Under the pieces are notes generated by a model, which saw only the letters and a program-made list of their open reading frames with translations, had not been told where the DNA came from and did no database searches. From Bacillus sp. EB01 (GTDB lineage: Bacteria; Bacillota; Bacilli; Bacillales; Cytobacillaceae), in the NCBI RefSeq assembly GCF_000613125.1, contig NZ_HG964497.1, forward strand, positions 2,804,670-2,868,669: 64,000 bases of DNA, in the 5' to 3' direction. The position numbers were made by a program, and so were the translations under genes. Numbering within the stretch: the stretch's first letter is position 1; every line of letters begins with the position of its first letter. Below, piece after piece: positions 18,580-27,614 of the stretch.

Positions 18580-19401
18580 ATGAATACGAAACTTATCCTT
18601 GTCGAGGGTTTGCCTGGATCGGGCAAGTCTACGACAGCAAAACTTGTCCATGAAATCCTCACCGAGAGAAAGATTAACACAGAATTGTTTTTTGAAGGAA
18701 ACCTTGACCACCCTGCTGATTATGATGGCGTTGCCTGTCTTGCCACCTCTCAATGGGAGCATCTGCTCTCAACAAGTAGTGATAATAAAGAGGTGCTGCT
18801 GGAAAACGTCATAGAAAAAAACGGCAGCTATCTCATACCTTATCAAAAAATTAGTAAAAAGCTTTCGGAAAAACTCATCCATACTCTTTCCAAATTGGAT
18901 ATTTATGAATTGCCGCTAGAGCGGAACATTGAACTTATCACTGAAAGATGGGCTGAATTTGCCAAAGCAGCCGCTGCCGAACAAAAAACGTATATCTTTG
19001 AATGCTGTTTTATCCAAAATCCGGTAACCATGGGCATGGTTAAATACAACGCATCGAAGGAACAAACAATCGAGTACGTTCAAAAATTAGCGGCAAGTGT
19101 TAAGCAGCTGAACCCCATCTTGATTTATGTCGATCAGGATACTATTGATTATTCGTTTCGGAAAGCTGTGATGGAGCGGCCGGAGGACTGGTCCAAAGGC
19201 TTTATCTCCTACTACACTGAACAAGGATATGGCAAAGACCATAACCTTGCCGGGCTTGAAGGAACCCTTCAAGTGTTAAAAGCGAGACAAACCCTGGAAA
19301 AAGAAATCTTCGACGTGTTACAAATGAAGAAGGTCCTCGTCAGCAACTCCAGCTTTGACCTTGATAACTATAAGCTTAAGCTTCAATCGGTGGTTTATTA
19401 G
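18580..19401 (+). CDS. P-loop NTPase/kinase-like protein of unknown role
   Basis: The 273-residue product starts MNTKLILVEGLPGSGKSTTA, with a Walker A motif GLPGSGKS at residues 10-17. A later YIFECCFIQNPVTMGMV and LIYVDQDTIDYSFRKAV resemble the core strands of nucleotide or shikimate-kinase-type P-loop proteins. It may be a small-molecule kinase, but no substrate can be named. ATG 18580 is favoured by a TAGGAG site 11 bases upstream; upstream in-frame starts (TTG 18514, ATG 18541) lack a ribosome site. It is the only plus-strand gene within the sugar locus and ends at a bidirectional terminator shared with the alpha-galactosidase gene. Confidence 0.75.
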   Translation: MNTKLILVEGLPGSGKSTTAKLVHEILTERKINTELFFEGNLDHPADYDGVACLATSQWEHLLSTSSDNKEVLLENVIEKNGSYLIPYQKISKKLSEKLIHTLSKLDIYELPLERNIELITERWAEFAKAAAAEQKTYIFECCFIQNPVTMGMVKYNASKEQTIEYVQKLAASVKQLNPILIYVDQDTIDYSFRKAVMERPEDWSKGFISYYTEQGYGKDHNLAGLEGTLQVLKARQTLEKEIFDVLQMKKVLVSNSSFDLDNYKLKLQSVVY

Positions 19402-19473
19402 TTAAAACTAATTAGGACAAATTCTGATAGAGTGACACTAAAATTCTGGAATCTAATTTTATTAAATCATAGT

Positions 19474-19507
19474 GAAAGAAGGGCCTCAGAAAAGAGCCCT
19501 TCTTTTA
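19474..19507. terminator. bidirectional terminator
   Basis: Stem GAAAGAAGGGC with GCCCTTCTTTT around a short loop, flanked by A and T runs on both sides. It serves both the plus-strand kinase-like gene and the minus-strand alpha-galactosidase gene. Confidence 0.85.
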
Positions 19508-19518
19508 TTAAAGAAATA

Positions 19519-21747
19519 TTAATCCTTTGATCGAGTCAGGTGGAAGACAAGCGATTGAAAATCGCCGCCACGTTTGGCGTTACGTCCATTGACGCCATTG
19601 AATTCGGTTGGCAGAATAAGGCCGACTTGCAGTAATTCATCACCGTAATAGCTTCTTCCATCAACGGTATAGCAGAATTCTTCATTCAAACCGCGCAATT
19701 TAAGATTCTGGTGCTTCGGTCCGTTCGGGGTTGCCAGAACCTTGTAATAACCGATTAACGCCTCCGTTTTGTCCTGACTCACAACCATCCAGGCGGTTTC
19801 GTTGTTCTCAAACGGATTCAGTAACCGATAAAATACGCCGTCACGGATCAGATTGCGATGCTGTTTATAAAAGACAACCTGCTTTTTTACTTCTTCACGC
19901 TCTTCTTCTGTCATTTTCAATGGGTCGAGTTCATAGCCAAATGTCCCGAAGTAGGCGGTATTCGCCCTAGTTGAAAGCGGTGTGCTTCGGAGCGTTTGAT
20001 GGTTCGGAACTGCCGATACATGGGAACCAATGCTGTAGATTGGATAAGCAAACGATGTCCCGTATTGGATTTTCAAGCGTTCAATCGCGTCCGTGTCGTC
20101 ACTTGCCCAGGCTTGAGGCGCATAGTACATCATGCCCGGATCAAAGCGCCCGCCTCCGCCTGCGCACGATTCAAACAGGACGTCTGGGAACCTCTTTGTC
20201 AGCCTCTCATACAAGTCATAAACTCCTAAGATATAGCGATGGAAAAACTCGCCCTGCCTATTCGGTGCAAGTTTTGACGAGAATGGTTCGGTAATATTCC
20301 GGTTCATGTCCCACTTAATATAAGCAAGTCCTGTCTGTTCAATGATTGCAGATATTTTTCCAAAAATATAATCAACAATGTCCCGCCGGGTAAAATCGAG
20401 AACAAGCTGGTTGCGGCCAAGCGTGCGGTGCTGCCCCTCTAGACCGACAGCCCATTCAGGATTTTCCCGGAACAGATCGCTGGCAGGCGAGATCATTTCC
20501 GGTTCAAACCAGAGCCCGAACTTCATGCCGGTTTCGTTAATCTTTTTAGCAAGACTTTCGATACCATTCGGGAGCTTGTTCACGTCAACATGCCAATCAC
20601 CCAATGAGGTTGTATCATCATTCCTTTTTCCGAACCATCCATCATCGAGCACAAACAGCTCAATGCCCAACTCATGCGCAGAAGTTGCAATGTTTACAAG
20701 CTTTTGCTCATCAAAATCAAAATAGGTTGCTTCCCAGTTATTAATGAGAATAGGCCGGGTTTCGGTCCTCCATTTGCTTGGGATAAGGTGGCTGCGGTAT
20801 AGCTCATGGAATGCCTGGCTCATCCCGTTCAGTCCTTCTGCGGAATAGACCATCACGACTTCTGGTGCCTGAAAAGTTTCACCTGGCGCAAGGCTCCACT
20901 CGAAGCCGAACGGATGGATTCCCGCTGTCAGCCTCGAAGTTCCATAGTGGTCCACCTCAACCTGCATAAGGAAGTTAGAGCTGTATACAAAGTTGAAACC
21001 ATACACCTCACCATGCTGCTCCGTCGCATCACTCCTCTTCAAGGCCAGGAATGGATTGTGATGGTGTGAGCTTGCCCCGCGGATACTTGAAATCGACTGA
21101 ATGCCAACTTCAAGCTGTCTTTCCTTAACATGCCGCTCACGAGACCATGTTCCACCCAGGTGAACCATGCTGAAATCCTTGTCAGGAAAATCTATCGATG
21201 CACTCATCAGGCGATCAATTGCCAGCAGGTTCCCGCCGCCATTCGTCAACGAAGCGCTCCTAGTAATGACCGGAAGATCGGCAAATATCGTATAGTTCAA
21301 CCTTAGCTCCGCATCGAGTCCCGCATCTTTCAAAACAATCTCAAGAGTCATGGCATCGGCTGAATTATTAACATACATTGCAGGCAGCCCATCAAGATCA
21401 GGTTTTCCTTCTATCAAGGTATACGTTTCATAACGGAAATTTGGGATAAAGTTATCATCAGGCTTGCTGAGAGAAAGTGCCGGCTCCCTGAAATCGGAGC
21501 TGCCGTATACAGGATATTCCTGCCTAAGAGTTTCCAGGCTGAACGCCGGATCGTCAGCATATGGATGACAGCTTGCCGCAGTCGGGACATCATACGTTTG
21601 CAGATGGGAAAAATCACTGCGATGCCTGAGTGCCTTTCCGTAATATAGATGTCCGAGCTGGCCATTTTTCATGACATGAAAAATGTAACTTACTTTTCCG
21701 TTTGTTAAGTGAAACTGATTGGTTTCTTGATTAACATGTATATTCAC
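19519..21747 (-). CDS. alpha-galactosidase, glycoside hydrolase family 36
   Basis: The 742-residue protein has the full size and pattern of GH36 enzymes of Bacillus and Geobacillus. An N-terminal beta-supersandwich (to about residue 320) is followed by a TIM barrel: FVLDDGWFGKRNDD, a YIKWDMNRN motif with nucleophile D480, SCAGGGGRFDPGMM and ASDDTDAIERL with the acid/base aspartate near 550. It releases terminal alpha-1,6-galactose from melibiose, raffinose or galactomannan fragments. No signal peptide, so substrates are imported. Start GTG 21747 has AAGGTGATG upstream. Last gene of the lacZ block, separated from lacZ by a terminator and a 52-bp repeat array, so it may have its own promoter. 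Confidence 0.94.
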   Translation of the reverse strand: MNIHVNQETNQFHLTNGKVSYIFHVMKNGQLGHLYYGKALRHRSDFSHLQTYDVPTAASCHPYADDPAFSLETLRQEYPVYGSSDFREPALSLSKPDDNFIPNFRYETYTLIEGKPDLDGLPAMYVNNSADAMTLEIVLKDAGLDAELRLNYTIFADLPVITRSASLTNGGGNLLAIDRLMSASIDFPDKDFSMVHLGGTWSRERHVKERQLEVGIQSISSIRGASSHHHNPFLALKRSDATEQHGEVYGFNFVYSSNFLMQVEVDHYGTSRLTAGIHPFGFEWSLAPGETFQAPEVVMVYSAEGLNGMSQAFHELYRSHLIPSKWRTETRPILINNWEATYFDFDEQKLVNIATSAHELGIELFVLDDGWFGKRNDDTTSLGDWHVDVNKLPNGIESLAKKINETGMKFGLWFEPEMISPASDLFRENPEWAVGLEGQHRTLGRNQLVLDFTRRDIVDYIFGKISAIIEQTGLAYIKWDMNRNITEPFSSKLAPNRQGEFFHRYILGVYDLYERLTKRFPDVLFESCAGGGGRFDPGMMYYAPQAWASDDTDAIERLKIQYGTSFAYPIYSIGSHVSAVPNHQTLRSTPLSTRANTAYFGTFGYELDPLKMTEEEREEVKKQVVFYKQHRNLIRDGVFYRLLNPFENNETAWMVVSQDKTEALIGYYKVLATPNGPKHQNLKLRGLNEEFCYTVDGRSYYGDELLQVGLILPTEFNGVNGRNAKRGGDFQSLVFHLTRSKD

Positions 21748-21825
21748 AAAACATCACCTTTTCAGATCAATTTGGCGCTCTTTTGAGCTGAATAATATTA
21801 GCTTTAATAACCTTTTTGGAAGTCC

Positions 21826-22085
21826 CTCATTTCAAGGACATTTTGAACTCGGCTGCATATCGAATTGTCCTTGAAATCCCATTTCGTGGACATTTTGAGC
21901 TACGCTGCATATCGAATTGTCCTTGAAAGCTCGTTTCGTGGACATTTTGAGCTCCGCTGAATATCGAATTGTCCTTGAAAACTCATTTCGTGGACATTTT
22001 GAGCTTGGTTGCATACCGAATTGTCCTTGAAAAATCATTTCGTGGTGTTTTTGAGGTTGGCTGCACAACGAATCTTGAAAACTTA
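21826..22085. repeat. tandem array A: five 52-bp units
   Basis: Units begin at 21826, 21878, 21930, 21982 and 22034, exactly 52 bases apart. The core is GTGGACATTTTGAGCT, then about ten variable bases, then CGAATTGTCCTTGAAA, so each unit is bounded by GGACA and TGTCC half-sites that could form hairpins. The last unit is the most diverged. The period is not a multiple of three and the open frame across it is an artefact. It lies between lacZ and the alpha-galactosidase gene. Confidence 0.9.
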
Positions 22086-22129
22086 TTTCTTGAAGATTCT
22101 ATGAAACTTCTATTAAGATAAACTCCTTT

Positions 22130-22165
22130 TTGAAGAAAGAGTCCCCAAAGAAGTTCAGGGACTCT
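22130..22165 (-). terminator. terminator of lacZ
   Basis: Perfect 8-bp stem AGAGTCCC with GGGACTCT (22138-22145 and 22158-22165), followed on the minus strand by TTCTTCAAAAAG. Starts eleven bases after the lacZ stop. Confidence 0.75.
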
Positions 22166-22175
22166 ATCACAACTA

Positions 22176-25100
22176 TTAGATTCGCTGAATCTTAAATTCG
22201 AATTCTAGGTTCTCATTCGCATGGATTAGATGTTCATCATAAACCGGTGCGCCCCATGAATCATCGCCGCCAACACCCATTTGCCTGCCAGCCACGGTGA
22301 TCACTGTATAGTGGACGTCTGGAAGCTCGTAATGATGCTGGGCATTTTCAAGTTCGAATGCGGTATACGGCGAGAAATTGCACTCAAGCGGCTCGGTAAC
22401 AGATGAGATCTTGATACCATTGCCATTGCCATTTTTGACTTCCACCCAGCGGACCCCAGTCCGGTTGCCGGATTCCTGTGGCATCAGGTAGGCGGACAAG
22501 TTATCCTGGACAGTATTTTCAAAAATGCCTAGGCGGGCACCATTTACCCGGTCCGAATAATTCTCTTCAGGACCCATTGCATACCACTTTAGCTGGTCAT
22601 AATCGGCTGGAACCTTGAAGGATAACCCGAACAAAGGCATTTGCGGCAGGCCGGCAGCTCCATTGTACGAATGCTTCACACCGACACTTCCATCGCCAAA
22701 AACGGTATAGGCAGTTTTCACTTCAATTTCTTGATTTATTGAGAATTTGTAGGTAAAAGCAACTTCTACACGATCCTTGCCTTCTACCAGTTCAACCGCT
22801 GTAGCCATGCGGGCAAGGCTGGCCGCGAACCAGGCGCCAGAATGGAAACTCTGGCCAAAACCGCGGTCGTTATCTGTTGTAGCACGCCAAAACAATGGAT
22901 ATGGCGGGAATGAAATCATTTCCCGTCCGGCAAAATTCATTGACACAAGCGAACCCGCCTGCTTAGAGAACAAGATTGTGAAGTCGCTCCCATGGACACC
23001 GATGTTGACATCGCCTTTTACAACGCGGAGTTCTCCTTGAGGTACATCAGGTTCCCTGCCCTCAACTTCGAATACAAACTGTCCGAAAGCAGCTTCAAAG
23101 CCTGCTTCTGCCCAGAGAGTACCTTCCTTTAGTTTCAGTGCTGCCTGGATGGAATACTCTCCAGCAGTTGCGGCTTCAGGATGCTGGTGCTCAATGAATG
23201 CTTCACTTTGAGGAGCAATGGAGACTTCAAATTGCTGCCTCTCAAATTCAATTCCTTCACGCAATAGAGTTACTTCAAGGAAGTATTCCTCTCCGTTCGA
23301 GAACAGACTCTCATTCTTAATCCGTGTTCCGCCGTTTTCAGGGAAGAGCTTGAAGTTCTGGTAAAGGAACTTTACTTCTTGCATCTTCGGCGATTCCTCA
23401 CGGGTTGCATAAACTATTCCGTTCGTGCAGAAACCGTAGTCGGTCGGCCTGTCGTCAAAATCACCGCCATATGCCAAAAACTCATTGCCGTAGCGATCCT
23501 TTTTGACAAGCGACTGGTCAATATAATCCCAGATAAAGCCGCCCTGGTACATTGGGTATTTGTTTTCCAACTCAGTATATTTGTACATCCCACCGACTGA
23601 GTTACCCATCGCGTGCATATATTCACAGGAAATGTAGGGCTTCTGAGGGTCTCCTTTTAGATACTCTTCAATATCGGCTGGCTTGGCATACATTCGGCTT
23701 TCCATATCGCTTGTCTCATCGTAATCACGGGCATGGAAGACGCCTTCATAGTGGACAAGGCGGCTTGAATCCTTCGATTTGAAATACTTCGAAGCATTCA
23801 GGATGACCTCTCCTGCATAGGACTCGTTTCCGCAGGACCAGATCAAGATGGAAGGGTGGTTCTTGTCTCGTTCATACATTGAAACCGCTCGATCCAATAC
23901 GATATCCTGCCATTCCGGCTTGTTGCCCGGGATGTTCCAGGACGGTTCAACAGCGCCCATCTTCTGCCATGACCCATGCGTTTCAAGGTTCATTTCATCG
24001 ATTACATAAATCCCGTATTCATCGCATAGCTCGTACCAGTAGCTCTGGTTCGGGTAGTGTGACGTTCGGACTGCGTTGATGTTGTTGCGCTTTAGTGTTT
24101 TGATGTCCCAAAGCATGTCTTCCTTTGTAACAGAGCGGCCGGTGCGGTAATTCCACTCATGGCGGTTGACTCCCTTGAAAACAATCCGTTCACCATTCAG
24201 GTGCATGATTTTATCGATAAGCTCGAAACGTCTGAAGCCGACCTTCTGGGGTACAACTTCAACGAGGTCGCCATTGGCATTGTAAACCTTGAAGAACACC
24301 TTATAGAGATATGGGTTTTCTGCGCTCCATAACGTGGGCTCTTCGACATCGATTGTCAGCGAAACTTTATCGCCGTCCAACTGCATATCAGCTGAATCTA
24401 TGAGAGTGCCATCTGCGTCAACAAGTTCCGCAGTAATTCTACCTTCAGATGGGCCCAACAGTGTAAGATTGGCAGACAATGTGCCCTTTTCCAAAGAAGC
24501 ATCAAGCTCTGGTCGGACGTCGGCATCAAAGATGTGAAGTTCGGGAACTTTGTACAGGTAGACGTCCCGGAATATTCCCGAGAAACGCCAGAAGTCCTGG
24601 TCCTCAAGCCAGCTGCCGGTTGAGCGCTGGTAAACCTCGACTGCAAGCTTGTTTTCTCCTTCGGTCAAAAATGGTGTGAGTTCAAAGTTGGCCGGGGTGA
24701 ATGAGTCCTCGCTGTAGCCGATGAACTGTCCATTTAGCCAGACGTAGAATGCCGATTCGACTCCCTGGAAGGAGATGAACAGCGGCTTATTCTGAAGACC
24801 TGCAGGGACTGTAAAGAATTTAACATAGCTGCCGACAGGGTTTTTGTCCTGCGGAATTTCCGGCGGACGGATGTCATTTAGGCCGTCCCATGGATACATG
24901 GTGTTGACATATTGCGGCTGGCCGTAGCCCTGAAGCTGGATATGGCCCGGGACTGTGATGCTGCCCCAGCCGCCGCAGTTGAAATCGGGTTTATAAAAAT
25001 CGGCCGGACGGTTTTCCGGATTGACTGAGTAAGTAAACTTCCAGTCGCCGTTTAGGCTGTGCCGCATCGACATTGGAATTCCGGCTTGCGCTTCTTCCAT

Positions 25101-25196
25101 TGTTGCGTAATAAGAATGGTCGGAATGGGCAGGCAAACGGTTGACCTTGAACGTGGTCAAGTCCGTAAGCCAGCTTGTGGTCGGATTTACTGGCAT
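22176..25196 (-). CDS. lacZ: beta-galactosidase LacZ, glycoside hydrolase family 2
   Basis: The 1,006-residue protein matches E. coli-type LacZ in length and domain order: sugar-binding domain with NGDWKFTYS and NTMYPWDG, GYSEDSFTPANFELT, the FRFSGIFRDVYL-type segment, TIM barrel with VRTSHYPNQ, acid/base E458 in WSCGNES and nucleophile E525 in ISCEYMHAMGNS, then the C-terminal small-chain domain. It hydrolyses lactose and other beta-galactosides in the cytoplasm. It starts 27 bases after the second permease gene, so importer and enzyme are one unit. Its galactose product can enter galKET 17 kb away. Confidence 0.95.
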   Translation of the reverse strand: MPVNPTTSWLTDLTTFKVNRLPAHSDHSYYATMEEAQAGIPMSMRHSLNGDWKFTYSVNPENRPADFYKPDFNCGGWGSITVPGHIQLQGYGQPQYVNTMYPWDGLNDIRPPEIPQDKNPVGSYVKFFTVPAGLQNKPLFISFQGVESAFYVWLNGQFIGYSEDSFTPANFELTPFLTEGENKLAVEVYQRSTGSWLEDQDFWRFSGIFRDVYLYKVPELHIFDADVRPELDASLEKGTLSANLTLLGPSEGRITAELVDADGTLIDSADMQLDGDKVSLTIDVEEPTLWSAENPYLYKVFFKVYNANGDLVEVVPQKVGFRRFELIDKIMHLNGERIVFKGVNRHEWNYRTGRSVTKEDMLWDIKTLKRNNINAVRTSHYPNQSYWYELCDEYGIYVIDEMNLETHGSWQKMGAVEPSWNIPGNKPEWQDIVLDRAVSMYERDKNHPSILIWSCGNESYAGEVILNASKYFKSKDSSRLVHYEGVFHARDYDETSDMESRMYAKPADIEEYLKGDPQKPYISCEYMHAMGNSVGGMYKYTELENKYPMYQGGFIWDYIDQSLVKKDRYGNEFLAYGGDFDDRPTDYGFCTNGIVYATREESPKMQEVKFLYQNFKLFPENGGTRIKNESLFSNGEEYFLEVTLLREGIEFERQQFEVSIAPQSEAFIEHQHPEAATAGEYSIQAALKLKEGTLWAEAGFEAAFGQFVFEVEGREPDVPQGELRVVKGDVNIGVHGSDFTILFSKQAGSLVSMNFAGREMISFPPYPLFWRATTDNDRGFGQSFHSGAWFAASLARMATAVELVEGKDRVEVAFTYKFSINQEIEVKTAYTVFGDGSVGVKHSYNGAAGLPQMPLFGLSFKVPADYDQLKWYAMGPEENYSDRVNGARLGIFENTVQDNLSAYLMPQESGNRTGVRWVEVKNGNGNGIKISSVTEPLECNFSPYTAFELENAQHHYELPDVHYTVITVAGRQMGVGGDDSWGAPVYDEHLIHANENLEFEFKIQRI

Positions 25197-25223
25197 GTTC
25201 TAACCCCTTTTCTAGTGCGTTCG

Positions 25224-26042
25224 TTATTTGACAGATCCCATCATACCTGCGACAAAATGCTTCTGCATGAAGAAGAAGAGGAGTGCAGTTGGGAGTGTTG
25301 CGATGACAATAGCCGTAAAGATAACGCCGTAGTCAGGTGCATAGCTTGAACCAAGGTTTGATATCAATAGCGGAATCGTCATGTTTTCAGGCGACTGCAG
25401 GACAACGAGCGGCCAAAGATAGCTGTTCCAGCTCGACATGAACGTGATGATCGCCGCAGCTGCATACGTTGTTTTCATGGTCGGGATATAAATCCTGAAG
25501 AAAATGCCAAGCTCGGTCAGGCCATCGATTCGCCCGGCTTCCAGGATTTCCTTCGGGAACATTTTTGTGTTCTGCCTGAAAAAGAAAATCAGGAACGCTG
25601 TCGTAACGGTTGGCAAGATGACAGCTGTAGTCGTATCAATCCCGATTGCCGGGAAGATTTGAGAAAGGTCAGCGAACATCCTGAATAATGGAACCATCAA
25701 TGCCGCAAATGGAATCATCATCGACAGAAGCAGGATCGTGAACAGGATGTCTTTCGACTTGCTTCTGAAAATTTCAAATCCGTAACCTGCTAGCGAAGCG
25801 ATCAGCATCGCGAGAATCGTTGTCAGGATTGAGATTTTCGCTGAATTGACCAGTGCCGGTACAAGGTCGATTGTTTCAAGCAGATTTTTGAAGTTTTCGA
25901 CCAGGTGGCTGCCGGGCAGTAATTTCCCTTGTGTGACATCGGATGATTTATTCGTCGAACTGACAACCATCCATAAAAATGGGAAAATCGAGACGATGGA
26001 TGCAATGGTCAGTACTGTATAGGCGGATATCTTTTTAATCAT
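25224..26042 (-). CDS. sugar ABC transporter permease (MalG type)
   Basis: A 272-residue CUT1 permease with six membrane segments (first ISAYTVLTIASIVSIFPFLW) and the EAA loop EAGRIDGLTELGIFFRIYIP. ATG 26042 is preferred to GTG 26051 because AGGTG stands at the right distance only for the ATG; in either case the start overlaps the end of the partner permease, showing coupled translation. It is followed by lacZ. Substrate is probably a beta-galactoside, by context. Confidence 0.92.
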   Translation of the reverse strand: MIKKISAYTVLTIASIVSIFPFLWMVVSSTNKSSDVTQGKLLPGSHLVENFKNLLETIDLVPALVNSAKISILTTILAMLIASLAGYGFEIFRSKSKDILFTILLLSMMIPFAALMVPLFRMFADLSQIFPAIGIDTTTAVILPTVTTAFLIFFFRQNTKMFPKEILEAGRIDGLTELGIFFRIYIPTMKTTYAAAAIITFMSSWNSYLWPLVVLQSPENMTIPLLISNLGSSYAPDYGVIFTAIVIATLPTALLFFFMQKHFVAGMMGSVK

Positions 26043-26988
26043 TTTTATCACCTGCCACTTTGAACTGGATGATTGAGAAGACGACGATCATGGCAACAAT
26101 TGCATAAGAAACGGTCGCGGCGTACCCGAAGTCAGGTGTGTATTTGAACGACAGGTTGTAAATATACTGGGAAATCGTCATTGTCGCATTCCCAGGCCCG
26201 CCGGCCGTGATATTCATAACTTCGTCAAACAGCTGAAGCGTACCGATTGTTGATGTGATTGATGTAAACAGAATGATTGGCTTCAGAAGCGGCACTGTAA
26301 TTTTTGTGAATTGCTGGAACGCCGAAGCTCCATCGATTTTGGCTGCTTCGTATATGGACTGGTCAATGTTCTGCAGGGAGGACAGATAGAAAATCATGTT
26401 ATAGCCTGTCCAGCGCCATGTGATCGCTAGGATGATGGTAACCTTTGCCCAGAACGGATCGGTCAGCCACTGGATTGGTTCACTGATCAACGAAATTTTC
26501 ATCAGCATGATGTTGATTAGGCCATCCTGGCCGAACATGTATTTAAAAATGACCGAGTAAGCGACAAGTGATGTAACAGCCGGCAGGAAGATTGCCGTCC
26601 TGAAAAGTCCTTTGAATTTGATTGTCTTGCTGTTTAGAATTACCGACAAGATAAGGGCAAGGACAATCATCAGTGGAACCTGGATGATTAAGTAAATGAC
26701 TGTGTTTTTAACGGTGGTGATAAACACAGGGTCCTTTAGAAGCCTTGCGTAGTTTTCAAGGCCAACCCAGCTCAGATTTCTCCCGGTGCCGGATTGAAAT
26801 GACAACAGCAGTGCCTGAAACATCGGGTAAAAATAAAATATAAATATCATGACAGCGGCCAGAATGACAAAGGACCAGCCGATCATTTTATTCTTAAAAC
26901 GAAGATTCAGGCCGCGCTTAGGTTTGGGTGGCTTTTGGGGCTTTGCGGTGCCAAGTTCCTGGCCAGTATTTTCTAGCATCACGTTCAT
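26035..26988 (-). CDS. sugar ABC transporter permease (MalF/LacF type)
   Basis: A 317-residue CUT1 permease with a basic cytoplasmic N-terminus (TAKPQKPPKPKRG), six membrane segments beginning IGWSFVILAAVMIFIFYFYP, and the EAA loop IYEAAKIDGASAFQQFTKIT. ATG 26988 follows AAAGGGG. It is 626 bases from the binding-protein gene, a gap filled by a terminator-like hairpin and a 52-bp repeat array, so either reads through at reduced level or has a promoter inside the gap. Confidence 0.92.
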   Translation of the reverse strand: MNVMLENTGQELGTAKPQKPPKPKRGLNLRFKNKMIGWSFVILAAVMIFIFYFYPMFQALLLSFQSGTGRNLSWVGLENYARLLKDPVFITTVKNTVIYLIIQVPLMIVLALILSVILNSKTIKFKGLFRTAIFLPAVTSLVAYSVIFKYMFGQDGLINIMLMKISLISEPIQWLTDPFWAKVTIILAITWRWTGYNMIFYLSSLQNIDQSIYEAAKIDGASAFQQFTKITVPLLKPIILFTSITSTIGTLQLFDEVMNITAGGPGNATMTISQYIYNLSFKYTPDFGYAATVSYAIVAMIVVFSIIQFKVAGDKND

Positions 26989-27100
26989 TCATCCCCTTTG
27001 TGGTAGCTTGCCTGTGGTGAACTGGGGCAAGCTATGGTAAAAAGCTGATTATAGTCAAAATTGGAAAGCTGCATAAGTTAAATCGGTATCAGTACGGCCG

Positions 27101-27308
27101 ATTGGTTACATTTTGGTTAGTTCCTGAGCCTAAAACGGTGCCAATACATTCCATTCGTTACATTTTGGGTAGCTTCCGAGCTTGAAAAGTTACCAATACA
27201 ACGCATTGGTTACATTTTGGGTAGCTTCCGAGCTTGAAACGTTATCAATACAGCTCATTGGTTACATTTTGGGTAGCTTCCGGGCTTGAAACGTTACCAA
27301 TACAACTA
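27101..27308. repeat. tandem array B: four 52-bp units
   Basis: Units begin at 27101, 27153, 27205 and 27257, exactly 52 bases apart. The core is ATTGGTTACATTTTGGGTAG, then CTTCCGAGCTTGAAACGTTA and CCAATACA. The unit is bounded by ATTGGTTAC and GTTACCAAT, a near-perfect inverted pair. A more decayed unit seems to precede it at about 27049-27100. Sequence differs from array A, but period and hairpin-like layout are the same. Confidence 0.9.
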
Positions 27309-27513
27309 GAAGAGCCTGCTGACAAGCACAATGCGCCTCGTGACAGACAAAGGGCGTGTGTCCCTGCGGTGATGATTCACTGGATCTTTTCTAAGTGGAG
27401 TGGAAATCTAGAATAACCTTAAGTTTCATATTTAAATTGATAGCCTAGGCTACATTATTTTCGAGTTTAGTAGTTTTATTCCGGTCATGAACCGGTCGTG
27501 TTTTTCAAAGGTT

Positions 27514-27593
27514 TAAAGAAAAGCCTTGGGTCCGCCTGCCAACCAGTCAGGTTAGTGTAACCAACAGGATCAGCCGGCGTATTCCCAAGGCTT
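27514..27593 (-). terminator. terminator-like hairpin behind the second binding-protein gene
   Basis: AAGCCTTGGG (27521-27530) pairs perfectly with CCCAAGGCTT (27584-27593) around a long loop with inner complementarity; the minus strand continues TTTTCTTT. It probably limits read-through into the permease and lacZ genes. Confidence 0.7.
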
Positions 27594-27614
27594 GGTTTAT
27601 TTTTTCAAAATCAC

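Noticed and set aside
21826..22085. 52-bp array as a CRISPR array, or as a gene (a 78-codon minus-strand frame crosses it)
   Set aside because: The whole unit is conserved with no unique spacers and no cas genes nearby, and the 52-bp period breaks the reading frame, so it is neither CRISPR nor coding.
27101..27308. Second 52-bp array as CRISPR
   Set aside because: Same reasons: units are similar over their full length and no spacer-like variable block exists.
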